The position numbers and the translations under genes were made by a program. 64,000 bases of DNA from Bacteroides muris (ex Afrizal et al. 2022). Lineage in GTDB: Bacteria > Bacteroidota > Bacteroidia > Bacteroidales > Bacteroidaceae. A model generated the notes under the pieces. The model made no database searches. It saw only the letters and a list, made by a program, of their open reading frames with translations, and was not told the DNA's origin. The DNA is taken from assembly GCF_004793475.1 (NCBI RefSeq), contig NZ_SRYZ01000014.1, forward strand, positions 1 to 64,000, in the 5' to 3' direction. This document shows, in pieces, positions 5,573-13,233 of this stretch (position 1 is the stretch's first letter; each line of letters begins with the position of its first letter).

Positions 5573-8085
5573 ACGGCATCGCTCATTAAGTCGAACAATG
5601 TGGGTGCGCTGACCTCCATCTCCGCCTCATACAGATATGAAAGACTGTCTTTCCAGTAGTCGTAATTGAGTTCAGTAGATAGACCTTTCCTCCCCAAATT
5701 GATTGCGCAATAGGGAACGGTGCCGATACCTCCGAACGGGTCAAACACCAGTTCACCTTTGTTTGAGTATCGTTCAATCAACCTTTCGACAATATCCAAC
5801 TGAAGGGGACAGATGTGGTTCTGCCGTTTCTTCTGCGACTGCCTAGTATTGAGCGTGCGCATCCGGGTGACATCATCCCATATCCAGGGCTTCTTGCTTA
5901 CCGGGTCAACAGCCATGAATGTCTTTGGCAGTTTTCCATATGCCTCCAGTTCTTCGGCAAATGACACGTGTTCCTCATAATCATAGACGTGCCCACGCTC
6001 GTAGTTCCTGAATAGGTGGCGTATCTTGTCAATGCCGGCCCCTTTCATGTCCTCGTAACTCAACAGGGAGTTACCCGATGATTTCCAACTTGCATGAGCG
6101 TCTATCTGCCAACGGGCCAACGAATATTCGCTTTTGTTTTTTGTCACCGGCAAATCAGCATAGGCCCGTGAGGTGTCGGAAGGAAGCTTGCGGAAAAGAA
6201 GGACATACTCAGGACAACCGATACCCATCTTTGAACCGTCCTTGCACATCTCCGTATATCCAAGCCGATAAGTCTGGTTGTTCTCCCTTACCACATCCGT
6301 ATCCACCGTGATGCGCCCCATGTAGCGGAAACCGTGTTTCATGTAGTGGAATACAGTCATTTCACTGAACGGGTCGATGGTGGGCATACCGTCACCAGTG
6401 GCGTTGCCGAACAAAACACGGTCTTTCACATGGATGCAAGCTAACCTACCGGGTTTAAGAATACGCATAAGCTCCGGTGTAAGATAATCCATCTGCTCGA
6501 AGAACTTGCCGTTGTCCTCATTATGCCCGAAGTCGTTATAGGTCGGAGTGTACTCATAGTGGTTGGAGAACGGGATGCTTGTTACAATTAGGTCCACCGA
6601 ATTACTTTCCATAGTCTGGCATTCAAGAACATTGTCATTATTGATTGCCCTCCACAGTTTACCGGACTTTTCTTCCCTGCTGGCAAACATCCACCGCATC
6701 ATCTTCTCCTCTGCCTGCAAGCCGAACAAACCGTTCTCGCGGACTATATCGGTCATCTTGGCTACCATCTCGCGGTGTTGCGCCCACTTCTGCATGAAGC
6801 TCTTGTATATCTCTCCCCCACTTTCCGCATAGACCAGATAAAGGTCAACCGGATGCTGCTGCATGAAACGGTAGATACGGGCTATCGCCTGGAACTTGTC
6901 GTTAAAACGGTAGTCAATGAACATGATTGCCTTATGGCAGTGGTACTGGAAGTTCAAACCTTCACCAAGCATCTCCGGTTTGGCGGCCAAATATTTCAGA
7001 CGGCCGTCTTTGAAATCCGCTATCACCTTGTCCGCTTCATCATCATCCTGCGAGCCGTACACAGCCTTACATCCGGGTATGGCATCACACAAAGCCTTCC
7101 GTTCATTCTCCAGGTCATGCCATAAAAGGAAATGGGCGTCTTTGTTTTCAGGACGGTTAATGATTTCCACCACACGGACAATCTTTTCCTGCATGTTGTC
7201 CCGACGTTCTTTCGCTGCGTCGGCAAGTCCGAGAGCAGCCTCACGGAACATCTTCACTTGTCCGTCACGGTCAGTTCCGGCTGTGGAGTTATCAACACTA
7301 ACCACTTCTTCATGTACACGCAGTTCCGGCAATTCATATCCGATATCGGGATAACCGAGGTCGGACGGTTTAGTGAGGAACAACGCCCATGTACTTACCC
7401 ACAACCAGAACTCCTTCTCCTTGTGCGGATAAAGGGTAAGGTTGTTCGCCTTCGTGCTGTCACGCTGAAAGAAACGGGTAAGCGCCTGCCCGGTATCCAT
7501 CACACCGAGATAACCGGCATAATGTATCAGCTCCTTGTATCTGTTGGGCGATGGCGTGGCGGTGGCGACAAAGCGGTAGGGAACATCCGCAAACAAGGGA
7601 AGGAACTCCTGGTAGGTCTTGGTACCGAAACCACGTAATACGCTCGCTTCATCCAATGATGTTGCGGTGAAGGAGGAAGGTTCTATTCTTACACCATCTT
7701 CACCGTCGCGCACACGCTCGTAGTTCGTAACCATGATGTCAGTCGGGCATATCATCACATCAGCCATAGTTCGTACATAGGTCACTTTCATGTGCAGATG
7801 TTGTTCCGCTTGTGTAAGGAACTCAACCACTACACGTTTAGGACAAACTATCAGCCCTTTGCCGCCTTTGTGTTTCAGGACTACCCGAAGTATCTCCAAC
7901 TGAGTTACGGTTTTCTGCATACCGAAACTGGAGAATATCGCACGGCAACCGCCGGACACCGCCCAACGAACGGTATCTTTCACATGAGGATATAACGATG
8001 GGGTTAAATCATCCTGATTGACCTCGAACCCTGTCTGATGACTGATGGCCATCTTGTCTTTCAGAAATTCTATATATTCTTTCAT
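5569..8085 (-). CDS. Helicase-DNA methyltransferase fusion (838 aa)
   Basis: Residues 1-450 resemble an SF2 (SNF2/DEAD-like) helicase: the P-loop is degenerate (FGMQKT, 54-59, instead of GxGKT), motif II is LDEAS (144-148), motif III TATPSP (175-180), and motif VI is in QAIARIYR (399-406). Residues 480-838 form a beta-class amino-methyltransferase: catalytic motif IV TSIPFS (502-507, a variant of DPPY/SPPY) comes before SAM motif I FDPFGGIGT (from about 781). The enzyme probably methylates adenine or cytosine amino groups on phage or host DNA. No restriction endonuclease gene is adjacent. Domain identities are confident; sequence specificity and ATPase activity are not known. Confidence 0.85.
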   Translation of the reverse strand: MKEYIEFLKDKMAISHQTGFEVNQDDLTPSLYPHVKDTVRWAVSGGCRAIFSSFGMQKTVTQLEILRVVLKHKGGKGLIVCPKRVVVEFLTQAEQHLHMKVTYVRTMADVMICPTDIMVTNYERVRDGEDGVRIEPSSFTATSLDEASVLRGFGTKTYQEFLPLFADVPYRFVATATPSPNRYKELIHYAGYLGVMDTGQALTRFFQRDSTKANNLTLYPHKEKEFWLWVSTWALFLTKPSDLGYPDIGYELPELRVHEEVVSVDNSTAGTDRDGQVKMFREAALGLADAAKERRDNMQEKIVRVVEIINRPENKDAHFLLWHDLENERKALCDAIPGCKAVYGSQDDDEADKVIADFKDGRLKYLAAKPEMLGEGLNFQYHCHKAIMFIDYRFNDKFQAIARIYRFMQQHPVDLYLVYAESGGEIYKSFMQKWAQHREMVAKMTDIVRENGLFGLQAEEKMMRWMFASREEKSGKLWRAINNDNVLECQTMESNSVDLIVTSIPFSNHYEYTPTYNDFGHNEDNGKFFEQMDYLTPELMRILKPGRLACIHVKDRVLFGNATGDGMPTIDPFSEMTVFHYMKHGFRYMGRITVDTDVVRENNQTYRLGYTEMCKDGSKMGIGCPEYVLLFRKLPSDTSRAYADLPVTKNKSEYSLARWQIDAHASWKSSGNSLLSYEDMKGAGIDKIRHLFRNYERGHVYDYEEHVSFAEELEAYGKLPKTFMAVDPVSKKPWIWDDVTRMRTLNTRQSQKKRQNHICPLQLDIVERLIERYSNKGELVFDPFGGIGTVPYCAINLGRKGLSTELNYDYWKDSLSYLYEAEMEVSAPTLFDLMSDAV

Positions 8086-8107
8086 TATGCTATTTCTTTC
8101 AATAATT

Positions 8108-8479
8108 TCATTGTTTCACTTCTTTAGGTTTCCAATCAGACGGTAATTTTGCCCACTCGCGGAACTTGGCGTCGAAGTCGTCCATGTCCCTGAACATATC
8201 CATCTTCGATTTCTCTGTCTCTACGAGTGAGGAGAATTCCAGAAAGTACAAATCTGCGCTTTTGACAAAATTGTTATGAAGCCTTTTCACGTTTCCGAGT
8301 AGTAACCCTTTGGCGCTCATCAGGTCTGCTGCTTCCTCCACCAGCATGTTGGCTTCACAGTTCAGTATGTGTGCGGCTGAAAGGAGGCTGTTCAATCTGT
8401 CTATGCTGCCATCAGCCTCGGCAGCTTTAATCAAATCTTTCTTTGGTTTCATAGTTTCTGCTTTTTCTTGCAAGTTCAT
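8108..8479 (-). CDS. Helical phage protein (about 123 aa)
   Basis: Predicted all-helical, acidic protein whose core reads INRLNSLLSAAHILNCEANML-like heptads with no known motif. Two starts are possible: ATG 8479 (MNLQEKAETMKP) and ATG 8452 (MKPKKDLIKAAE). Both overlap the end of the 52-aa gene (8427-8585), by 53 or 26 bases, in another frame. It precedes the helicase-methyltransferase gene by 22 bases. Function unknown. Confidence 0.55.
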   Translation of the reverse strand: MNLQEKAETMKPKKDLIKAAEADGSIDRLNSLLSAAHILNCEANMLVEEAADLMSAKGLLLGNVKRLHNNFVKSADLYFLEFSSLVETEKSKMDMFRDMDDFDAKFREWAKLPSDWKPKEVKQ

Positions 8480-8585
8480 CAATCATTCGCTGGTACTTCT
8501 TTGCCACCAACGGGCAGCGCAGGCGCAGTGCGTTATCACGCTGCCACTCTAATAATTCTATTTTCTTTTCAAGTTCTATGTCCAT
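8427..8585 (-). CDS. Small basic helical protein (52 aa)
   Basis: MDIELEKKIELLEWQRDNAL... ends RNYETKERFD. It is a continuous, highly charged helix and a likely coiled coil. The ATG at 8583-8585 is chosen over an upstream start that would read through the Cys-rich frame. It overlaps the next gene out of frame. Reading-frame density supports translation; no family recognised. Confidence 0.45.
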   Translation of the reverse strand: MDIELEKKIELLEWQRDNALRLRCPLVAKKYQRMIDELARKSRNYETKERFD

Positions 8586-8589
8586 AAAA

Positions 8590-8754
8590 TTATTTCTTCT
8601 TAAATTTGTCACATATCCTGCCGTAGCGGTCACATGCGCACACCCTATGGGCCTTGGCCTTGCATAGACAAGAGTTCCCTACAAAATCTCTGGAGTATGA
8701 GCATTGGCGGCAGCGGACGGGTGCAGGTGGTATATCTTTTTTCTTTGCTATTAT
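8590..8754 (-). CDS. Cys-rich zinc-finger-like frame lacking an ATG (54 aa)
   Basis: Frame IIAKKKDIPPAPVRCRQC..., then CLCKAKAHRVCACDRYGRIC, then DKFKKK and a stop. It has seven Cys and one His in a compact, clearly non-random spacing. No ATG, GTG or TTG is in frame after the preceding stop. The natural start position, overlapping the DnaC-like gene's stop, reads ATAA where neighbouring gene pairs have ATGA. A single G-to-A change would explain both the TAA stop and the missing start. It is either initiated at ATA or silenced by that change. Confidence 0.45.
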   Translation of the reverse strand: MIAKKKDIPPAPVRCRQCSYSRDFVGNSCLCKAKAHRVCACDRYGRICDKFKKK

Positions 8755-9452
8755 CTTCGGCTTTCACCTTCAATTTTAATTACATTGAACATCTCTTTCA
8801 CCCGGTCGGCAATATAATCCCCATACCGTTGAGAAAACTCCTTGTCCGGGTCCAGATTGGTAGTCATGTGGGTGTAGAAACAATATCTCTGCTCATAGCG
8901 CAGTTGCAAGACGGTCTGAATGGCATTGATGCCCGTACCAAAGTGTTTGGCATCCATAGGTTCCCGACCCACCTCGTCAATGGCAAGATTGTGCATACAT
9001 GACCTGTCTGTGTATTGGTTTAACCCGACAATTCCTTTCTCGGCAAACAGCAAGGCAATCTCGGCAGCACTGGTGAACTGAAAGGTCAATCCGGCATCCG
9101 CACCGCCAATACAATAACGGGCAATTTTTGCTGCATAGTTCTGTAATCCTTTCAACAAAGTGGACTTGCCAACTCCGATAGGGCCATGTAATAACAAGCC
9201 CTTATCCAAATCAAGCATTCCCGGCATTCCCCATATCCATTGATAAAGGGCTTTCAGCAGTTGGCGGTTGCTGTCATCAACTGTAAAGGCCGGGGAAACG
9301 GATTTCATGGAAACTACGAGTTGGTTGCGCCAATACATGTCAGCCTGCTCCCTGCTCCATTGCTTATGGTTAGCTCTGTTTGCCGAAGACAATTGATTTG
9401 ATACCGGCAGAACTTTCGTCTGGTTTTGTATCAGGTTTCCGATTGTTTCCAT
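8751..9452 (-). CDS. DnaC-like AAA+ helicase loader (233 aa)
   Basis: AAA+ ATPase of the DnaC/IstB-type loader group: Walker A GPIGVGKS (90-97), Walker B NLAIDEVG (155-162), and an arginine-rich C-terminus (QRYGDYIADRVKEMF) typical of sensor/finger segments. It would load the host replicative helicase on phage DNA. The long start METIGNLIQ overlaps the upstream replication gene by 83 bases; an alternative start at 9338 (MYWRNQLVV) avoids the overlap and keeps the whole ATPase domain. It pairs with the winged-helix protein upstream, as in many phage replication modules. Confidence 0.8.
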   Translation of the reverse strand: METIGNLIQNQTKVLPVSNQLSSANRANHKQWSREQADMYWRNQLVVSMKSVSPAFTVDDSNRQLLKALYQWIWGMPGMLDLDKGLLLHGPIGVGKSTLLKGLQNYAAKIARYCIGGADAGLTFQFTSAAEIALLFAEKGIVGLNQYTDRSCMHNLAIDEVGREPMDAKHFGTGINAIQTVLQLRYEQRYCFYTHMTTNLDPDKEFSQRYGDYIADRVKEMFNVIKIEGESRR

Positions 9453-10305
9453 TTTTAGCTTGTGCTACGATTTCATTAAATTTAGAATTGATATTAGTTA
9501 CGCTGAAATTATCAAATATCCACCCCTCTTTGACCGAGGAAAGAAGGTATTGAAGGGCATACAACAGAGAATCATCGGAAACGTCCATTTTCTTTTGTTC
9601 TCTTTGGAATTTGAGCTTATTCAAGAGCTGGGACATAGCCCCGGCATCCTTGGCTGTCCAGTAGTAGTCAGCCCCGAAGGTTTCCCTAAAATGCTGTTCA
9701 AATAGCAAACGGGCTTTTGAATTAATCTCTTTAGGCTTATTTTTCTTGCCTCCCCCCTTGGGGGGTGTGGGGGGAATATTATTATCTTCTTCATCTTTCT
9801 TTTTATTATTGCCCTTAGCTTGCCCCAATTCTTCTATTTTTTGAGCCATTTTTTCTGTGGTTGCCCTTAACTCCGCCCTTAGTTCGCCCAAAGCATGATT
9901 TAATCCGCTGATTTCTTTGTTGTTGTCTATGCCCTTATCTACGTCTCTTTGCCTGCCCTTGACCGGATTATATTCATCATAGTTACATAAAGTAATTACG
10001 GTCATACCTTGTTTATTACAAGTCGTTATCATACCTCTTTTTTTAAGTTTGGCAAGGAAATAGCGCACTTTCTTTTCAGACCATTGCCAACGCTTCATCA
10101 AAAACGATACGGATGCTGGATATTGACCTCTTGTATAAGAGATTTCCCGACCTCCGATAAGTTCGCTGTACGCCTTGTCGGTTGCCTCAAATCGTGCGCT
10201 CTGAATCAAGTCGAGCCACGCTTCGCATTCCGAAAACTTACGGGCTACTTTCCACATTTCATTCGAGAAAAACTTGCGGCTTAGCCTCAAAAATCCTTCG
10301 TCCAT
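9370..10305 (-). CDS. Winged-helix phage replication protein (311 aa)
   Basis: The N-terminal ~115 residues form a winged-helix domain of the replisome-organiser kind: SFLMKRWQWSEKKVRYFLAKL as the HTH, then ITTCNKQGMTVITLCNYDEYN as the wing. A long charged linker follows (about 130-195, with a Pro/Gly/Lys-rich turn PPTPPKGGG), then a C-terminal helical domain of DnaD-like character (about 200-290). It lies directly upstream of the DnaC-like loader, so it probably binds the phage origin and recruits the loader. The domain call is good; the origin itself is not located. Confidence 0.7.
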   Translation of the reverse strand: MDEGFLRLSRKFFSNEMWKVARKFSECEAWLDLIQSARFEATDKAYSELIGGREISYTRGQYPASVSFLMKRWQWSEKKVRYFLAKLKKRGMITTCNKQGMTVITLCNYDEYNPVKGRQRDVDKGIDNNKEISGLNHALGELRAELRATTEKMAQKIEELGQAKGNNKKKDEEDNNIPPTPPKGGGKKNKPKEINSKARLLFEQHFRETFGADYYWTAKDAGAMSQLLNKLKFQREQKKMDVSDDSLLYALQYLLSSVKEGWIFDNFSVTNINSKFNEIVAQAKNGNNRKPDTKPDESSAGIKSIVFGKQS

Positions 10306-10309
10306 AGTC

Positions 10310-11479
10310 TTAGAATCTCACGTTAGTTAATTGCCTTCCGTTAGAGAATACAGCCCATTTCCCATTTCCGCTATCAAACAACCGTAAGTCCGATACCTCT
10401 CCGAAACGTTTGATATTACCGCATAAATCCACAATCCATCCACATTCTTTAGAAGGATGCGGGCGGATGGCACGACCGACTATCTGATACCACATGGCAA
10501 GTGACATTGTAGGACGTGCCATAACTACCGTATCAAGTTCCGGATAGTCAAAGCCGGTGGTTAATACCCCGACATTCGCCACTACCGAAATTTCACCAGC
10601 CTTGAACGCTTCAAGTATCCTTTCGCGCTCACCTTTTGGGGTGTCACCCGAAACGATTGCGGCTCCGGGTATAGACCAGGTAAGCCGCTCCGCTTCTTTC
10701 AGAAAACGGGTAAATACCAAAATACCTTTCCGTTTTCCTCCGGCTTTGGGATTCATCAGCCTTTGGACAATATGAACGAGATAGCCGTAAAAGTCTATCC
10801 GTTCATATTCTCTCTGAACTGACCTATCCGTGTAGTCGGCACCAGTGGTATTTACTTTCAAATTGAGTTCGTTCCATCCCGAAGGATTCATTGGATAATA
10901 ATTTAGTTTTGCTAAATATCCCAAATCTAATAGGGTTGATACCTGTACATGGTAAATGACCTCTGAAAAGACATGAGGCTTTGTCCGGGTGATGAATTTC
11001 AGCATAGAGCCGAAATCACGGCTAGAGCTTAAACGGTATGGTGTTGCAGTCAAGCCAAGAACCTTGCACTTTACCGCATCAAAGAAATCCTTGTACATTC
11101 CCTCTTTAGGGTTTACAAGGTGGCATTCATCAACAATGATGTTCTTGAAGTGGGTAAACAGCTCAGGATGATTCTTCACACTGCCGATGGTGGCAAATGT
11201 TATCCGGCTTATTTCTTTTGAGTTAAAGGATGCAGAATAGATGCTGCAATCAAGAATGCCGTATGAGCAGAGTTTCTTGAAGTTTTGTTCTAAAATTTCT
11301 TTTGAGGGCTGAAAAACCAATGTATGACCGTCAAGCCTTGCGGCTATATCCGCTATGATAAGACTTTTTCCACTCCCCGTAGGCAGAACCATGACAACAT
11401 TCGTCTTCTTCGCCCTGTTATTGAAGAAAGAAACGGCAGCATCAGAGGCTTTCTGTTGGTAATCACGAAGTTTGTACAT
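10310..11479 (-). CDS. SF2 DNA helicase with DECH box (389 aa)
   Basis: All main SF2 motifs are visible: Q-motif region LRDYQQKA (4-11), Walker A PTGSGKS (33-39), DECH (117-120), TATP (144-147), FTRF in motif IV and QIVGRAIR as motif VI (332-339). It is close to the RadD/ResIII-like helicases found in phage replication clusters. It overlaps the 131-aa gene upstream by 17 bases and is followed after 4 bases by the winged-helix gene. A replication or recombination role is inferred from the company of SSB, Sak4-like and NinG-like proteins. Confidence 0.88.
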   Translation of the reverse strand: MYKLRDYQQKASDAAVSFFNNRAKKTNVVMVLPTGSGKSLIIADIAARLDGHTLVFQPSKEILEQNFKKLCSYGILDCSIYSASFNSKEISRITFATIGSVKNHPELFTHFKNIIVDECHLVNPKEGMYKDFFDAVKCKVLGLTATPYRLSSSRDFGSMLKFITRTKPHVFSEVIYHVQVSTLLDLGYLAKLNYYPMNPSGWNELNLKVNTTGADYTDRSVQREYERIDFYGYLVHIVQRLMNPKAGGKRKGILVFTRFLKEAERLTWSIPGAAIVSGDTPKGERERILEAFKAGEISVVANVGVLTTGFDYPELDTVVMARPTMSLAMWYQIVGRAIRPHPSKECGWIVDLCGNIKRFGEVSDLRLFDSGNGKWAVFSNGRQLTNVRF

Positions 11480-11858
11480 TGTCTGCTCTTCTTTCTGTAA
11501 CGGTTCTGATTCTTCCGAGTTTCATTATCTCATCGCACATCCAAGTATATCCACAGAAACCTTTAGATTTCCGCATTATTTTTTTAGATTCGCTTGGTGT
11601 AACATATCTGACTTCCACATTTGCTACCCATCCATCGCCAAAATCATAATAGAAGTTTCCTTCTTTTAGATTTGAATAGATTGGCTTTCCACGTCTAAAT
11701 GCAACCTGTGAATAGGCATATAAATTCCCTTCTCCAGTCCATTTACCATTCCATGAATTGTTTTTGGGCATAGTGAGGATAAATAAAGCTACTGTCTTAT
11801 TTTCTTTTTCTATCGCTGTGAGTTTATATTCAACTCCTTCAATGATAGTGGATTTCAT
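11463..11858 (-). CDS. Phage protein of unknown function (131 aa)
   Basis: A 131-aa protein with strongly alternating beta pattern and many aromatic residues (WNGKWTGEGNLYAYSQVAF, FYYDFGDGWVANVEVRYV), probably a beta-sandwich. A C-terminal helix with CGYTWMCDEIMKLGRIRT follows. It overlaps the NinG-like gene by ATGA (11855-11858) and the helicase by 17 bases, so it is embedded in the replication operon. No family recognised. Confidence 0.55.
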   Translation of the reverse strand: MKSTIIEGVEYKLTAIEKENKTVALFILTMPKNNSWNGKWTGEGNLYAYSQVAFRRGKPIYSNLKEGNFYYDFGDGWVANVEVRYVTPSESKKIMRKSKGFCGYTWMCDEIMKLGRIRTVTERRADNVQTS

Positions 11859-12334
11859 ATACCTTTCTCCTTTCGTAACTTCTTATTGAGTGCTTTGTAA
11901 TACTTGATTAGCTGCTCATATTCAAAATCTGACATCTTAGTATTTGATGCAGCTTTCACTTTTAGCAAGTCAAAATACTGTTGTCCGATTTTGGCTATCA
12001 AATTCTCACGGTAGCCTTCAAGGTGGTCGGCACGGAAACGGTTGCACGCACGGCATTCGGCATGGCAATTGTTCTCATCAAATCGGGTAGCCAGATGCGT
12101 GCGGCTGAAATAGTGACCACAGTCGGCTTGCCCGAACGGTTTTATCTGTCCACATGATATACATCGGAAGAAACCGTTTGGCATACAATCACGAAGCCGG
12201 ATGAAAAGGGAAAACTCTTTATCGAGCTTAGCTTTCAAATCCGGCTTCTTCTTTACTGTTATCCCTGTTTTATCAAACAGAGGTAAAGGCTTGTCTTTCT
12301 TCTTGGCCTTTGTTCGTTTTATGTAGTATGGCAT
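11855..12334 (-). CDS. NinG-like phage recombination protein (159 aa)
   Basis: Resembles lambda NinG (Rap), a structure-specific nuclease for recombination intermediates. Seen: a basic N-terminus, the zinc-binding core CISCGQIKPFGQADCGHYFSR (Cys-x2-Cys, then Cys-Gly-His), followed by NCHAECRACNRFRADH, which supplies the remaining zinc and catalytic residues. Length fits the family. The neighbours (SSB, NinB-like, nuclease, Sak4-like ATPase) form a consistent recombination set. Confidence 0.82.
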   Translation of the reverse strand: MPYYIKRTKAKKKDKPLPLFDKTGITVKKKPDLKAKLDKEFSLFIRLRDCMPNGFFRCISCGQIKPFGQADCGHYFSRTHLATRFDENNCHAECRACNRFRADHLEGYRENLIAKIGQQYFDLLKVKAASNTKMSDFEYEQLIKYYKALNKKLRKEKGI

Positions 12335-12338
12335 TATA

Positions 12339-12662
12339 TTATTTCAGTTTTCTGCCACAAAAAGGGCAATAGTTTATATTAAAAATATATGAATTAGTTG
12401 CACTCCCCCAACTTAATGGTATATCAACGTCAATAGTTAGTATGTCATCGTTATAGCTAAGATAGCACTCATCTGATTTATGATTAATACCAGCAAGCTG
12501 CTTATAGAAATCACATCCTTCAATATCTTTTGGATGTTCTTCTGCCCAAGTAACACCAGACCCAAACATATTTATCATATCAGTTCTATCGAATCCCTCT
12601 AAGCCATTCAAGTTATCTATCTCGGCATTGGCTACTAAATCTATTTCCTTTCCTCTATCCAT
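12339..12662 (-). CDS. Phage protein with C-terminal CPFCG knuckle (107 aa)
   Basis: A 107-aa protein. The N-terminal half is acidic and helical; the middle is beta-rich (ECYLSYNDDILTIDVDIPL); the end is YCPFCGRKLK, a half zinc ribbon of a type frequently found at the tails of phage accessory proteins. It is the first gene after the tRNA-like cluster and its terminator, and is followed 4 bases later by the NinG-like gene. Function not assigned. Confidence 0.55.
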   Translation of the reverse strand: MDRGKEIDLVANAEIDNLNGLEGFDRTDMINMFGSGVTWAEEHPKDIEGCDFYKQLAGINHKSDECYLSYNDDILTIDVDIPLSWGSATNSYIFNINYCPFCGRKLK

Positions 12663-12680
12663 AATCTTACCAAATTAAAA

Positions 12681-12704
12681 GCCCCGAAGCGTATTCTCCG
12701 GGGC
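12681..12704 (-). terminator. Hairpin terminator after the tRNA-like genes
   Basis: On the minus strand GCCCCGGAG...CTTCGGGGC forms a strong stem followed by TTTTAATTT. It separates the tRNA-like transcript (12,839-13,185) from the gene starting at 12,662. It could also act as an attenuator for the downstream replication genes. Confidence 0.65.
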
Positions 12705-12838
12705 ACAAACATTATTTAAAACCAGTGCCATTGATGTGTGGCTCACATTATTCCATCGGGAACACTATCTGTATGCGCATTACAGAAATATCCATTTGCA
12801 ACTGAATACTTTCATATCCCCTTTCCAACACAAGCTTG

Positions 12839-12920
12839 TGGACGGTGTCGGAGTCGAACCAACCTCACGGATTATTGGTGCACCTCACCGTAGTTTCAGC
12901 CCACGAAAACATAACCGCCC
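12839..12920 (-). tRNA. tRNA-like gene B with an expanded anticodon arm
   Basis: 82 nt. The acceptor stem GGGCGGT/ACCGTCC (one G-T), the T-arm GTTGG-TTCGACT-CCGAC and a D-arm GTTT/AAAC are intact. Where the anticodon arm should be, the best stem is ACGG/CCGT around a 17-nt loop containing the palindrome GGTGCACC, and no U33-anticodon arrangement fits. CCA is not encoded (A-CA follows). The identity cannot be assigned: it is either a degenerate tRNA or an RNA that keeps the tRNA outer shape for another purpose. Confidence 0.5.
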
Positions 12921-12952
12921 GTGTGCTGTTTTATTTATGGGATAAAAAACAG
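12921..12952 (-). other. Hairpin upstream of tRNA-like gene B
   Basis: TGCTGTTTT and AAAACAGCA flank an AT-rich loop at about 12,925-12,952, directly 5' of tRNA-like B on the minus strand. The T-rich arm could serve as a terminator or a processing signal between tRNA-like C and B. Confidence 0.35.
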
Positions 12953-13029
12953 CAAAAAATAACCACGCTCATTTCAATGTTTTTATTGAAGGAATCCGAA
13001 AATAGAGCGGAAAACAACGTTCCCCATTG

Positions 13030-13185
13030 TGGTGGTAGCAGGATTCGAACCTGCAATGCTTGGCAATCTTTACGTCTTTGCGTAGAACGGGATTAGGTTT
13101 CGTTTTACTTTGATGCCCCGTTTTCATAACATCGTAACCAAGTCTACTAAGAGTTGTCAGCGTCTACCTATTCCGCCATACCACC
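13030..13185 (-). tRNA. tRNA-Leu-like gene C with a large internal insertion
   Basis: 156 nt between a perfect acceptor pair, GGTGGTA and TACCACC. The D-region TGGCGGAATAGGTAGACGC is that of tRNA-Leu, and the T-arm GCAGG-TTCGAAT-CCTGC is intact. In the middle, GACAA and TTGCC could close an anticodon stem (one mismatch) around an 87-nt loop; alternatively CTTGG/CCAAG, TTACG/CGTAA and AACGGG/CCCGTT build a long hairpin in variable-arm position. It is about 70 nt longer than a normal tRNA-Leu and far too short to hold a group I intron. CCA is not encoded. Confidence 0.5.
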
Positions 13186-13191
13186 GTGTTT

Positions 13192-13221
13192 GCCTGCCAT
13201 ATCTTCACAGACGGAGCAGGC
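13192..13221 (-). other. Hairpin with conserved 15-nt loop, copy 1 (5' of tRNA-like C)
   Basis: GCCTGCC and AGCAGGC flank the loop TATCTTCACAGACGG (13,200-13,214). The identical 15-mer is the loop of a second hairpin at 17,670-17,697 with a different stem. Here it lies 7 nt upstream of the 5' end of tRNA-like C, on the minus strand. Confidence 0.6.
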
Positions 13222-13233
13222 TGGTTAACAAAG

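Noticed and set aside
7132..7638. 168-codon plus-strand frame
   Set aside because: Lies entirely antisense to the helicase-methyltransferase gene, whose motifs are intact; composition is that of a shadow frame.
9370..9452. Frameshift between the replication protein and the DnaC-like gene
   Set aside because: The 83-base overlap is explained by an optimistic start; ATG 9338 gives a complete ATPase without overlap.
12736..13096. Plus-strand frames of 69-86 codons
   Set aside because: They run antisense through tRNA-like B and C (typical SNQPHG/GSRIRTCN translations of tRNA T-arms) and are artefacts.
13030..13185. Group I intron in a tRNA-Leu gene
   Set aside because: The insert is only about 70-90 nt, far below the size of a group I core, and no conserved P/Q/R/S-like segments are visible.
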